Assembly (NCBI GenBank): GCA_032718475.1
Contig: JAUCBJ010005882.1
Coordinates: 1-64,000, forward strand
Length of the DNA: 64,000 bases
Direction: 5' to 3'
DNA from: Nemertoderma westbladi
Lineage: Eukaryota > Xenacoelomorpha > Nemertodermatida > Nemertodermatidae
This document shows, piece by piece, positions 31,729 through 43,791 of the stretch (position 1 is the stretch's first letter; every line of letters begins with the position of its first letter). A program made the translations under genes and the position numbers. The notes beneath the pieces are model-generated. The model saw only the letters and a program-made list of their open reading frames with translations. It was not told where the DNA came from and did no database searches.

Positions 31729-32199
31729 TGCCATTTCGTTGTTTAAATTCTATCTATAGGCATACCGGTAGTTAAAAGACAGATGGAGGCAAATACGGGT
31801 AGTTGGTAGTTGATAGTCATTACTGACTTAAATAGTTAAACAAATAGTTAATAATACGGTACTTTCTTTCGTTGTATTCAGTAAAAATATAATCAGGCAA
31901 GGTACGTGTAGGAGCAATCCCTCTGTGAGCAAGTCGAGTTCGATGGAAATGCTACATATGACATACTGACATATGCCTGCCTATCCCAAAAACAAGAACT
32001 AGTCGATTTGTACTTCCAAATCCAACAAGATATGAGCAATAGGTACCATAAAAGAGGAGCCTGAAACTGATGAATAGTCTGTTCTGAATCATTCATTTCA
32101 TACCATTCAGCCATTAGAATAGGCCTATATATTATATTGCACTAGTCCTAATCTTTTGTGGTTCATAAATTGTATTGATATTGAGTTCCGAAATTGCTG

Positions 32200-32350
32200 G
32201 GGACTGGCTGACTGGACGCAATAAAGTTGCATCCCTCTCCAGCTCCAGGGGAAATTGGACACAATTAACAGTTGCTTACTCTCAAAAATTAAACTGTAGC
32301 CTTTCTCTATTTCGTTCTATTGTGTTTAGTTTATTGTTTTGGTTAAAATA
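32200..32350 (+). repeat. Second copy of the dispersed repeat ending GTTTATTGTTTTGGTTA
   Basis: Homologous on the opposite strand to 5945-6070, including GCATCCCTCTCCAGC, the CCAGGGGAAA block and CTCAAAAATTAAACTGTA. It ends 100 bp before the giant Mutator-like element. Confidence 0.6.
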
Positions 32351-33184
32351 ATGTGCCTTTGTAACTTGCTCCTTTCCAGAAGGAATCCGTAATTAAATAT
32401 CCCATTTTTCATTTCATCAGTTGTCCAGTTTAAAATATAAAGCTATACCTAGGGTTCAACAGAAGGCACTTTATGGGGCCGAACCGATCCGAAGCAGGGT
32501 CAACTTCGGGCCGAACCAAATCCGAACCGAAGTTCAGAAAGTTAGCAAGTTATGGTCATAAATTCGCATTTACGTTACTGTACTGGCTGGCTGGCAGTGG
32601 CAGACTGGTTAAATTTGTACACTACCTGACTACCCGGTCTGCCGGTTAAAAAGTACGCATGTGATGGGATTAGTCCTACTGCCTACAATCAGTCGGTGAG
32701 AAGTCAAAAATTGGACTTCAAGTCCAATTTTAGACTTCAAGTCCAATTTTGGACTCCAAAGTCCAATATTGGACTTTAGTACAACTCCAAGTGTACCCAT
32801 GCTGCCATACTGTATATCGGTATTTAAATCAAAACTGCATCCCGTATCAGTACATATATATTACATAATTACAATGCAACATTATTTTAATGATCAAATT
32901 AATTATTATATGTATTACAAACAGGGATCGCACACGTCAGCACGTACAGTCAGACATCAGTAGTTACTTTTTGCGGTAGTGGTATAGCTTTGCGGTAGCC
33001 ATGTAGCCTTACTGCCTTAGCGGTGTATGCCGCGGTAGCCTAGTTGAGTTATAGTTGTATAGTTAGTTCATTCATACCCATACTGCCATACCTGTGGTAT
33101 TTTCGTATGGCAAAAATAAGACTACTGTAAACTGTAACCTATTATGTTATTGAGTTTAATGTTTATTGACTAATTGTTTTGATT

Positions 33185-33620
33185 AGGTTCACTGTGTCAA
33201 GTACAATGCACACATCTCTGCATCTCCAACCAGACACTATATAACATTGGAGTTGGAGGTGTCTCATTCAGTCATTGGTTCCCCCAAGCTTGACACTAGA
33301 ACAAAGCCGCTTCCGCTTTGCAGGACATCGCTTTAAGCCGTGAGGACCAGCCAGTGCACCTCATGGAGTGAATAAGCATGGTGGACAGCCCATGACCTTC
33401 TTGAGACGCATCTTTCTTTACTGTCTTAAAGGACACTGGCCTTGAAGATGCGGATGATCTAGCAAATGTCATGGGTGATAAGGCTGTAAGAGTGTAAGGG
33501 AGTTGTGGAGGCGCACTTTTGTCAACAAGCCGGCACAGCATTCTTAATACATAATAGGGCCTATATATATATAATGCAGCTGCAATGAATCATGCCGATT
33601 GTAGTAGTAGTATGTGGTGA
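33185..33620 (+). pseudogene. LINE 3'-end fragment in the left arm
   Basis: It contains GTGTCAAGTACAATGCACAC, the conserved GACACTAGAACAAA block, GACACTGGCCTTGAAGATGC, and the tail CATGCCGATTGTAGTAGTAG. Compared with the copy at 26.5-27.5 kb it has several small internal duplications (GGAGTTGGAGG, TTTCTTTACTGTC), so it is well decayed. The right arm has no counterpart. Confidence 0.8.
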
Positions 33621-33639
33621 GGTTATAGGGCTCCTTCAA

Positions 33640-33740
33640 TTGGTAAAGTCAAAAGTGGCCGTTTATTGTTTTAGTTAGAAAAGCCTGCCTCTGTAACCTG
33701 TTACTTTCCCTCAATAGGTTTATGATTATGACGTGTGTTA
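33640..33740 (+). repeat. Copy of the GTTTATTGTTTTGGTTAGAA family
   Basis: ATTGGTAAAGTCAAAAGTGG precedes CGTTTATTGTTTTAGTTAGA and CCTCTGTAACCTG. The same order recurs at 56308-56380. Confidence 0.6.
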
Positions 33741-33764
33741 CTTGTTACCGGTCCTACTAATTAC

Positions 33765-35700
33765 CCCAACCTACCCCAACCTACCACAAACTACCACAAT
33801 CTACCACAATCTACCCCAACAATTCGATACAGGCATCTAATTACCACAATGTTATTTTACAATGGCATCTAATTACCACAATATACAGAACTCAAGTGTC
33901 TATTTACCACAAGACTACACTGCATCTAATTACCACAATATTATTTTACAATGGCATCTAATTACCACAATATACAGAACGCAAGTGTCTAATTACCACA
34001 AGACTATACTGCGTCTAATTACCACAATCTATTTACGAACAAGACTACACTGCACACTGCATCTAATTACCACAATATTATTTTCCAATGGCATCTAATT
34101 ACCACAATATACAGAACGCAAGTGTCTAATTACCACAAGACTATACTGCGTCTAATTACCACAACACTATACTGCGTCTAATTACCACAACACAACACTG
34201 CGTCTAATTACCACAATCTATTTACCACAAGACTACACTGCATCTAATTACCACAATATTATTTTACAATGGCATCTAATTACCACAATATACAGAACGC
34301 AAGTGTCTAATTACCACAAGACTATACTGCGTCTAATTACCACAACACTATACTGCGTCTAATTACCACAACACAACACTGCGTCTAATTACCACAATCT
34401 ATTTACCACAAGACTACACTGCATCTAATTACCACAATATTATTTTACAATGGCATCTAATTACCACAATATACAGAATGCAAGAGTGTCTAATTACCAC
34501 AAGACTATACTGCGTCTAATTACCACAATCTATTTACCACAAGACTACACTGCATCTAATTACCACAATATTATTTTACAATGGCATCTAATTACCACAA
34601 TATACAGAATACAAGTGTCTAATTACCACAACACTATACTGCGTCTAATTACCACAATCTATTTACCACAAGACTACACTGCATCTAATTACCACAATAT
34701 TATTTTACAATGGCATCTAATTACCACAATATACAGAACGCAAGTCTCTAATTACCACAACACTATACTGCGTCTAATTACCATACCACAACGCTATACT
34801 GCGTCTAATTACCACAACACAACACTGCGTCTAATTACCACAATCTATTTAAGAACAAGACTACACTGCACACTGCATCTAATTACCACAATATTATTTT
34901 ACAATGGCATCTAATTACCACAATATACAGAACGCAAGTGTCTAATTACCACAAGACTATACTGCGTCTAATTACCACAACACTATACTGCGTCTAATTA
35001 CCACAATCTATTTACCACAAGACTACACTGCATCTAATTACCACAATATTATTTTACAATGGCATCTAATTACCACAATATACAGAACGCAAGTGTCTAA
35101 TTACCACAAGACTATACTGCGTCTAATTACAACAAGACTATACTGCGTCTAATTACCACAAGACTATACTGCGTCTAATTCCACAATCTATTTACCACAA
35201 GACTACACTGCATCTAATTACCACAATAATATTTTACAATGGCATCTAATTACCGCAATATACAGAATGCAAGTGTCTAATTACCACAACACTATACTGC
35301 GTCTAATTACCACAATCTATTTACCACAAGACTACACTGCATCTAATTACCACAATATTATTTTACAATGGCATCTAATTACCACAATATACAGAACGCA
35401 AGTCTCTAATTACCACAACACTATACTGCGTCTAATTACCACAATCTATTTACCACAAGACTATACTGCATCTAATTACCACAATATTATTTTACAATGG
35501 CATCTAATTACCACAATATACAGAACGCAGTGTCTAATTACCACAAGACCACACTGCATCTACTGTAATTACCACAATATACAGAATGCAAGAGTGTTTA
35601 ATTACCACAATATACAGTACGGTAGTTATTAATATTCAGTGTCTAATTACCGCAAAACTTCACTAACGTCTAATTACCACAATATACAGAACTCAAGTGT
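33765..35700. repeat. TAATTACCACAA satellite (left arm)
   Basis: About 70 copies of CTAATTACCACAA are spaced 24-40 bp apart by a few alternating spacers (TATACTGCGT, GACTACACTGCAT, TATTATTTTACAATGGCAT, TATACAGAACGCAAGTGT), forming a higher-order repeat of about 200 bp. It is flanked by CTACCCCAAC and CCAAACGG repeats. Long open frames here (up to 154 codons) only reflect the lack of stops in the repeat. Confidence 0.92.
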
Positions 35701-36604
35701 CTAATCACGGGTAGGACTAAAAACCCAAACGGACCCAAACGGTACCCAAACGAACCCAAACGGTGGAATACGGAGTTATATCAACAGATGTTATAGTTGC
35801 CACAACGGGGAAACAATTATACGATTATATGAAATCATAATTACAGTAATGCAGCTTTTTGTGTTTTACATTCATGAAGAACACAAAAAACGGTGCCAAG
35901 CCCGTATAAATGCAGAGGCTCATCTATCAACCACGCTACTTTACACGTATATGATATACAATAGACATCATTAAAAAAATTAATCAAAAAAATAAAATAA
36001 AGTACAGTGTATTTTCTGAACGGGCATTTATCAGGGCAGGGCATTTGTAAATAAATTCCAAGGGCAAGGGCAAGGGTTCTGTTGTGCTCTGGGATATGTG
36101 GGCACAATTTACTGTAGGACACACAGTTATCACAATTGGTGGTGGAGAATGATATTTATAACATAAGCGACATTTACAGTAGCAAATATGTGAAAGAATT
36201 ATGTATTTCAATCCATCGTTATTATTCGTGGAAGAGTTTCAGCGAGAAGAGTCAAAATTATGTCAACCTCGTACAGTACAAATTTCAACAGAATGGACGT
36301 GATTAATTACTCTGCAAAATTTTACTCTTAATCATAAAATCGGCCCACCCATCTATGAAATACTGGAAAACGGTGAAGGAAGAATTACGGATACTGTACC
36401 AGAAACGAACGAGACACAGGAAATACATAATTTGTAAGTTTAAATACTTTATTGAAGTAATAAAATTAACCAATAAATTAATTGTGTTTAAACACCATTT
36501 AATTCCGAATAAAAATAGCCTTAGTTTATATAAATCAATTATTGGGGCACAATTTCAGTATATTATATCCATAACGAAATCAGTTTATTTCATTTAGTAA
36601 TAAG

Positions 36605-37120
36605 TTCTACAGTATATAGGTAGGTGAGTCTGTCGGTAGGTCAGTTGGTTAGTCTGTCGTTCAGTCTGTCGGTGGGTTAGTTGGTCACTCAGTCGTTCAG
36701 TCTGTCGGTTGGTTGATTGGTCGGTAGGTCAGTTGGTTAGTCTGTCTGTCAGTCGGTTGGTCAGTCTTTCATTCAATCTGTCGGTCAGTTTGTTGGTTGG
36801 TTGGTTGGTCTTGTGGCAGTTGGTTTTGTATGTGAGTCCGTCGGTCGGTTGGAAAATTTATCATTCAGTCTGTTGGTTGGTCGGTCAGTTGATGGATCGG
36901 TACGTCAGTTGGTTAGTCTGTCAGTCGGTCGGTCGGTTGGCTGGTCAGTCTGTCGGTCAGTCTCTCGGTCGGTTGGTCAGTATTTCGGTCAGTCTGTTGG
37001 TCGGTTGGTCAGTCGGTTGGTCAGTCAGTCGCTCAGTCTGTCAGTCGATTGGTCAGTCTGTCGGTCAGTCTGTTGGTCGGTCGGTTGGTCAGACTGTCGG
37101 TGGGTCTGTCAGTGTGTACC
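36605..37120. repeat. GTCGGTTGGTCAGTCT satellite (left arm)
   Basis: Four-base steps (GTCG, GTTG, GTCA, GTCT) are mixed into a degenerate GTYR tetranucleotide array ending GTCAGTGTGTACC. Ser/Val/Gly/Arg-rich ORFs in two frames are repeat artefacts. Confidence 0.9.
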
Positions 37121-37819
37121 AAAAAAAAATTGTAAAAAAAGGTTAATTAAGCAATATTATATTATACAGTAATTAACCACAGTAACTTTTAGAGGCTGAA
37201 ATGAAGGAAGTGAGAGATGATAACAAAAGATTTCAATCCCGGTCCCTATTGGCTACCAATGTGAATTATCTACACGGCTATTGGTAGATGGAAGGAACCC
37301 TTGCAGTACAAATAGTAATGGTACTACATGCATTAAGTCAATACATGCTTACTCTCTTCAGCTGATTTTATTTTTATCCAATCATTGTGTGTGTGGCAAG
37401 GTAGCTTACAGAATCTTTGCTATTTTGCTAATTCTTTAAATTAAACTGCACAATAATAGCTTCACCCACACATATCCCACAACCTATTTTTGTATATTCA
37501 CATTTATAAGTGCCAACATCGCATCCATGTGATGGATGCGATCTGCCATCCTCTGCCAATCTCTGACAGTGTCAAAGGCAGTTTGGGTTGGGTTTAGAAA
37601 TACAGTTCAGGTAGACATTCCGCACATTAAATTTATACAGAAATTTATACTGTCCTACTGATGGGATTCATACAGTATATACAAATTATAAATTCAGCCA
37701 GATATTTTATTAATATTGCCATTACTGTTTGCAATAGTTTTATACGAATATAATATATATTTTATACGCTTTTGTTGTGGATTGCTCATCGGCTTGTGGA
37801 TTCAGACGAATAAAGGATA

Positions 37820-38933
37820 ATGAAACCAAAGGTATTATTCCCGAAATCGAAAGCATTATTCCCATGTGGAACCTGTTTACTAAATTGTGAAACAAATCAA
37901 CCCGCTATTATTTTGCGATCAATGCAGGATATGGTTCCATAAAGATTGTGAACAACTTAGTGAATCAACTATAGAAATGTTAAGTAGTCCAAATTTCGAT
38001 AACATTGAGTACCTTTGTAGTCGGTGCGTAGAATTTCACGGGAAGTTTGATTTTATGGCATCGCTTGATCGCCTGGGAAAATCAATTATTAACGATAACC
38101 TCGATAAAGCTATCGTAATGGAGGAGATATTTCTTCGCTCCAAAACAACAATAAATGTAAGTATTATTGATATTTACGACACTTTCGTCAATCTTGCCAA
38201 CTCTGGGCTGACCATGTACTGTAAATTACTGTTGGTCATTGTTGACGTTAAACATCTCAAAGACGATATAAGTCGATACCTAATTAATAAAGTTGGCTGC
38301 GATGGGGACGAACGCAATGCTATCATAGGTATTATATTCGGTCCGAATGGTATTGCAAAAAGTTGTGATGAACATACGTTCAATACTCGTTTATTCGAGC
38401 TTATGCCCTTTTTAACAAAGTACCCAGTATTCGATAAGTACTTTGATACCCATGTGCGGGATACCTTGTATGAAAATATTTGTGTTCCACACCAAATGGG
38501 CTGTCACGAAAAACTGTGGACCAACAATAACTGCGAGTCCATCAACAATATACTAAAGGTCACTATCGATTGGCATCCAAAGAAATTGCCAGAACTAATA
38601 AGACATTTACACTCAGTAAGCGATTTACAAATGAGTGACCTTAGGCGAGCCCTATATGGTACAGGTAATTACGTTTTGTCCAATAAATTTCAAAAGTTTA
38701 GAGTTTCTCGCAACGTCTGGTTGCAGAAAACTGAAGCCCAAAAAGATAAGCTGGTAATGGACTTTATCCATAAGCGACTACCATGTAGTGGATCTGGTCA
38801 ACCTAAAGGGGAATCCGAAGTAATATTTTCAAAAGATAAAATATTCACGATGCCTAGAAGAAAAGGAACTGCAAAAAAACCCCAACAACGCAAACGTCCC
38901 AAGAGCGAGCGCACCCGCATAATACAAAGATGA
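37820..38933 (+). pseudogene. Broken MULE-type transposase with PHD finger
   Basis: The likely start is the ATG at 37820 (MKPKVLFPKSKALFPCGTC); a frameshift near 37900 moves the PHD finger into the frame that stays open to 38933. Zinc ligands: CGTC before the shift, then CDQC, HKDC and CSRC. The C-terminal half has WTNNNCESINNILKVTIDW, LRRALYGTGNYVL and a Lys/Arg tail (MPRRKGTAKKPQQRKRP), typical of invertebrate MULE transposases. The segment between (about residues 100-160 of the longer frame) is too short to hold the DDE core, and the expected C-x2-H motif appears as DVKH. It is probably an inactive deletion derivative. Confidence 0.72.
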
Positions 38934-38981
38934 TTTATTTTCAGTCAGCCGAACTGACCGACCGTCTATCTAACTTAAGAT

Positions 38982-39320
38982 GGTACACACTGACAGACCC
39001 ACCCACAGCCTGACCAACCAACCGACAGACTGACCAACCGACCGACAGACTGACCAACCGACCGACAGACTGACCATCCGACTGACCCACTGACAATCAA
39101 ACTGACCGACCAACACACTGACTGACAAACTGACCAACCGACCGAGAGACTGACGGGCAGACTCACCAGTGACCAACCGACCGACTGACCGATAGACTAA
39201 CTAACTCACCTACCGACAGACTCACCGACAGACTGACCAATAGACTGACCGACAGATTGAATGACAGACTGACCAACCGACAGACTAACCAACTGACCTA
39301 CCGACAGACTCACCTACCAA
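38982..39320. repeat. GACCAACCGACCGACAGACT satellite (right arm)
   Basis: Complement of the tetranucleotide satellite in the left arm, slightly shorter. ORFs on the minus strand are artefacts. Confidence 0.9.
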
Positions 39321-39598
39321 AGAACTTAATACTAAATGAAATAAACTGATTTCGTTATGGATATACTGTAATATACTGAAATTGTGCCCCAATAATTGAT
39401 TTATAGGAACTAAGATTATTTTTATTAGGAATTAAATGATAAAGCGCTACTTTATACATAATGATGTCCATTGTATATCATATACGTGTAATACATATTG
39501 TTTTGGTTAGAATAACGTAGCAGTTTAACTAGCTCCTCTCCCTTAATTGGATGCTTTACCATTGAAACGAGATATAAATTATCCAATTGCTTTCAGCC

Positions 39599-40122
39599 AC
39601 CCCCCCCCCCCCCCCCCGTATAAATAAAGCGCTACTTTATACATAATGATGTCCATTGTATATCATATACTGTACATGTAAAGTAGCGTGGTTGATAGAT
39701 GAGCCTCTGCATTTATACGGGCTTGGCACCGTTTTTTGTGTTCTTCATGAATGTAAAACACAAAAAGCTGCATTACTGTAATTATTATTTCATATAATCG
39801 TATAATTGTTTCCCCGTTGTAGCAAATACAGTATAACATCTGTTGTGGCGATTGTGTCCCCCGTTGTGGCGATTGTTTCCTCCGTTGTGGCAACTATATC
39901 CTCCGTAGTGGCGATTGTTTCTTCCGTTGGGGCAACTATAACATCTGTTGTGGCGATTGTTTCCAGAGGGCGGCAACTTTAACTATAACACCCAACAATA
40001 AATACTTTTTATTTCAATAACTAAGTATACAGTACTTTAAATAGGGGGGTCTTTCGATACAAACGATATTTACAGAAATAACAACTGATCTTTCAGCCCC
40101 CCCCCCCCCCCCCCCCCCCCCG
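39599..40122. repeat. Two poly-C tracts bordering a 0.5-kb duplication
   Basis: Runs of about 18 and 25 C each precede GTATAAATAAAGCGCTACTT, so the tract and the following 250 bp were duplicated together. A third partial copy without the tract starts near 39436. Confidence 0.8.
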
Positions 40123-40424
40123 TATAAATAAAGCGCTACTTTATACATAATGATGTCCATTGTATATCATATACGTGTAAAGTAGCGTGGTTGATAGATG
40201 AGCCTCTGCATTTATACGGGCTTGGCACCGTTTTTTGTGTTCTTCATGAATGTAAAACACAAAAAGCTGCATTACTGTAATTATTTTTCGTATAATCGTA
40301 TAATTGTTTCCCCGTTGTGGCAACTATAACATCTGTTGATATAACTCCGTATTCCACCGTTTGGGTTCGTTTGGGTACCGTTTGGGTCCGTTTGGGTTTT
40401 TAGTCCTACCCGTGATTAGACACT

Positions 40425-41990
40425 TGAGTTCTGTATATTGTGGTAATTAGACGTTAGTGAAGTCTTGCGGTAATTAGACACTGAATATTAATAACTACCG
40501 TACTGTATATTGTGGTAATTAGACACTCTTGCATTCTGTATATTGTGGTAATTAGATGCCATTGTAAAATAATATTGTGGTAATTAGATGCAGTGTAGTC
40601 TTGTGGTAAATAGATTGTGGTAATTAGACGCAGTATAGTGTTGTGGTAATTAGACGCAGTATAGTCTTGTGGTAATTAGACACTTGCGTTCTGTATATTG
40701 TGGTAATTAGATGCCATTGTAAAATAATATTGTGGTAATTAGATGCAGTGTGCAGTGTAGTCTTGTTCGTAAATAGATTGTGGTAATTAGACGCAGTGTT
40801 GTGTTGTGGTAATTAGACGCAGTATAGCGTTGTGGTAATTAGACGCAGTATAGTCTTGTGGTAATTAGACACTTGCGTTCTGTATATTGTGGTAATTAGA
40901 TGCCATTGTAAAATAATATTGTGGTAATTAGATGCAGTGTAGTCTTGTGGTAAATAGATTGTGGTAATTAGACGCAGTGTTGTGTTGTGGTAATTAGACG
41001 CAGTATAGTGTTGTGGTAATTAGACGCAGTATAGTCTTGTGGTAATTAGACACTCTTGCGTTCTGTATATTGTGGTAATTAGATGCCATTGTAAAATAAT
41101 ATTGTGGTAATTAGATGCAGTGTAGTCTTGTGGTAAATAGATTGTGGTAATTAGACGCAGTGTTGTGTTGTGGTAATTAGACGCAGTATAGTGTTGTGGT
41201 AATTAGACGCAGTATAGTCTTGTGGTAATTAGACACTCTTGCATTCTGTATATTGTGGTAATTAGATGCCATTGTAAAATAATATTGTGGTAATTAGATG
41301 CAGTGTAGTCTTGTGGTAAATAGATTGTGGTAATTAGACGCAGTGTTGTGTTGTGGTAATTAGACGCAGTATAGTGTTGTGGTAATTAGACGCAGTATAG
41401 TCTTGTGGTAATTAGACACTCTTGCATTCTGTATATTGTGGTAATTAGATGCCATTGTAAAATAATATTGTGGTAATTAGATGCAGTGTAGTCTTGTGGT
41501 AAATAGATTGTGGTAATTAGACGCAGTGTTGTGTTGTGGTAATTAGACGCAGTATAGTGTTGTGGTAATTAGACGCAGTATAGTCTTGTGGTAATTAGAC
41601 ACTCTTGCATTCTGTATATTGTGGTAATTAGATGCCATTGTAAAATAATATTGTGGTAATTAGATGCAGTGTAGTCTTGTGGTAAATAGATTGTATTAAT
41701 TAGACGCAGTGTTGTGTTGTGGTAATTAGACGCAGTATAGTGTTGTGGTAATTAGACGCTGTATAGTATTGTGGTAATTAGACACTTGCGTTCTGTATAT
41801 TGTGGTAATTAGATGCGCAGTTAGTCTTGTGGTAAATAGACACTTGCGTTCTGTATATCATGTATATTGTGGTAATTAGATGCCATTGTAAAATAATATT
41901 GTGGTAATTAGATGCCTGTATCGAATTATTGGGGTAGATTGTGGTAGATTGTGGTAGTTTGTGGTAGGTTGGGGTAGGTTGGGGTAATTA
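40425..41990. repeat. TTGTGGTAATTAG satellite (right arm)
   Basis: Complement of the left-arm satellite, with the same spacers and the same flanking GTAGATTGTGGTAG run at the outer edge. Higher-order units of about 180 bp are nearly identical at 41050-41640, which suggests recent expansion or gene conversion. Confidence 0.92.
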
Positions 41991-41999
41991 GTAGGACCC

Positions 42000-42560
42000 C
42001 TTGTTACTTCTGTACTTATTATGTGGAGACCCCAACACATTAATCAGTTACTAATCCCATTTCATTATCCTGTTATCCAGCCGTTTTATAATACCCTTCC
42101 TGTTGCCTGTTGTATGGAAAAATTAGAAGAGATGGTGGTAGCATCAACTTGCAGTATTTCTTTCTGATAGGGCTCCCATAGCCTTAGACGAAATCGTAGC
42201 TTGTACTGTAGTTAGCCTTAGCAGCAGCTGCAGTTGACTAACCTGGCATTGCTACCAGTAGGCCTATCCACCAAATATAATTTGTAATTAAATATTTGTT
42301 GGAGCATAATCTAATCTAGTCCTAAAGACACTATAAAGTCCTGGGTACATAAGGCTCTAAGGTTAGACATAACATGAATATAAATTGTAAACTAAACAAT
42401 AATGCTAAAAGTAAAGTACAAAGTACCTAGAATGCTAGAATGTAACATTATATTATAAGTACAGTACAGTCAGTACACTGAAGATACATACAGAGCTTGC
42501 AAAGGTAACTTTCCATAACTTAACAGCTGTCTGGCTGTCTCTCATCTGTCATGCTTCATG
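42000..42560. other. Outer right-arm DNA without features
   Basis: Unique-looking AT-rich sequence within the right arm. I see no gene; similarity to the left arm is weak here. Confidence 0.4.
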
Positions 42561-42579
42561 TACCTTTAAGTTCGATTCT

Positions 42580-42870
42580 CAATGTCACGTCCAAAATTGG
42601 ACTTAAAGTCCAATATTGGACTTTTGTAAAAATTCAAAGCCTTATAAAAAAAGTTCCCCCTGGTGAATTTCAGGTCCCCCTGTTCAAAACTCTTATTTTT
42701 TGATATATTTTCGATTAAAGAAAAAAAATCCCGCCCGATCCAATTACCCAAGGCCCTGGAACAATGGGCTGATTTGAAGTCCAATATTGGACTCACAGAA
42801 GTCCAATTTTGGACTTGAACTGGAGTCGAAGTCCAATTTTGGACTCAAGTCCAATTTTTGACTTCTCACC
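42580..42870. repeat. AAGTCCAATTTTGGACTT palindrome cluster (right arm)
   Basis: At least six TTGGACTT/AAGTCCAA words in both orientations, with a 180-bp unique insert (42625-42775). It mirrors 32700-32775. Confidence 0.75.
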
Positions 42871-43289
42871 GACTGACAATTGCGCCAATTAAAGATAAGT
42901 TATTTTCGGTAAAATAAACTTATCATTCGAGGTTAAGACCCCTAGATCCCTTCCTATAACAACATTAATTAGTACAACAATGGACAAATTGATTAGTCTT
43001 ACTGTCTAAGCTCAATTAGTCAATGTAATACTTGGAATATTTAGCAAAGTTTGCCCGGGCTTCTGCAGTATCAATTGCAGAAATCGAACCGAACGGAAAT
43101 TGCCAAACTTCGGCCCGAACCGAACAGAAGCCGAAGCTTCTGTTGAGCCCTAGCTATATGCTATATAATACTGTAATAATTAAAATTGATGTTGGATCAA
43201 TTAAACAGATAAATACTGTAATAATAAACCTTCAACATCAAATCGATGAATCGTCTTATATATTTATACTAGGGGCCTACTGGCAGTAG

Positions 43290-43710
43290 GGAACATACCC
43301 TTAAATAAGCTCCAAAAGTGGGTTCTTATTTAAGGAAAATGGCTCTTATTTAGGGGTTTTTGGGCCTTTTTTGGATATTTTTTCGATATAATATGCAATA
43401 ACTTGTTTCAGGAAAAAATACCGCATAATTTTATTTCACAATGTAAAAGTTGGGTCTTTCTTGAACATAAAGCAAAAAACCAGAAAACATTTCACCGTCC
43501 GGTTTTTTTTCTACAAGCGTTTTAAAATTGCATCAAAAATACGACTAGTTCCTAAATAAGGGGGATTTTTTAAATTTACCTTATTTAAGATATCGAAATT
43601 GTTCACATAGATACTAAAAGTCCCTAAATAAGAACTTTTTGACCTGGGTTTCTTATTTAGGAATACAATTGTATTCCAAAAGCTGCACATTCCTTAAATA
43701 AAATAAATAT
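43290..43710. mobile_element. Element rich in CCTAAATAAG / CTTATTTAGG motifs
   Basis: Eight copies of the 9-10 bp motif in both orientations (near 43303, 43325, 43341, 43554, 43584, 43623, 43654 and 43692), with symmetrical pairs at both ends (CTTAAATAAG.. and ..CTTATTTAAGG). This suggests a short inverted-repeat element with subterminal binding sites. No target duplication was identified. Confidence 0.45.
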
Positions 43711-43791
43711 TCCTTATTCCTTACAGTACTGCAGTATGCCGGTATGTGTTACACTTCTTTCATAATTCTTTGATTTATGTCAGTCTGTATA

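Larger units (their letters stand above)
32448..37120. repeat. Left terminal inverted repeat of the MULE
   Basis: Similarity to the right arm is patchy in the outer 1.3 kb and near-continuous from 33765 inward. Differences include the LINE fragment at 33.2-33.6 kb, an extra ~200 bp (36000-36350), and different numbers of satellite units. Outer parts carry a cluster of AAGTCCAATTTTGGACTT-like palindromes at 32700-32775. Confidence 0.8.
32448..43151 (+). mobile_element. Giant Mutator-like (MULE) element with 4.2-4.7 kb inverted arms
   Basis: The left arm (to 37120) and right arm (from 38982) mirror each other block by block: AGGGYTCAACAGAAG ends, GAACCGAA-rich segment, AAGTCCAATTTTGGACTT palindromes, a TAATTACCACAA satellite, a CCAAACGG microsatellite, a conserved 250-bp block (TGCAGCTTTTTGTGTTTTAC), a 200-bp unique block, then a GTCGGTTGGTCA satellite. 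The arms flank a unique 1.86-kb centre with a broken MULE-type transposase. Flanks share AGCTATA (32441-32447 and 43152-43158), close to the 8-11 bp duplications of Mutator elements. A LINE fragment interrupts only the left arm. Confidence 0.82.
38982..43151. repeat. Right terminal inverted repeat of the MULE
   Basis: Mirror of the left arm. Its own changes are duplicated blocks at 39620-39960 and 40122-40350 (both with GTGGTTGATAGATGAGCCTC), two poly-C tracts, and a GTTGTGGCGATTGT microsatellite at 39845-39970. Confidence 0.8.

Noticed and set aside
33862-35632. ORFs of 78-154 codons in the TAATTACCACAA array
   Set aside because: They are products of the satellite, with no start context and no domain.
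33840-35700. CRISPR-like array (short repeats with variable spacers)
   Set aside because: Spacers are themselves a few recurring sequences, the context is a eukaryotic transposon arm, and no cas genes exist.
36709-39176. Ser/Val/Gly/Arg-rich ORFs resembling RS-type low-complexity proteins
   Set aside because: They come from GTCG/GTTG/GTCA tetranucleotide satellites on both arms of the transposon.
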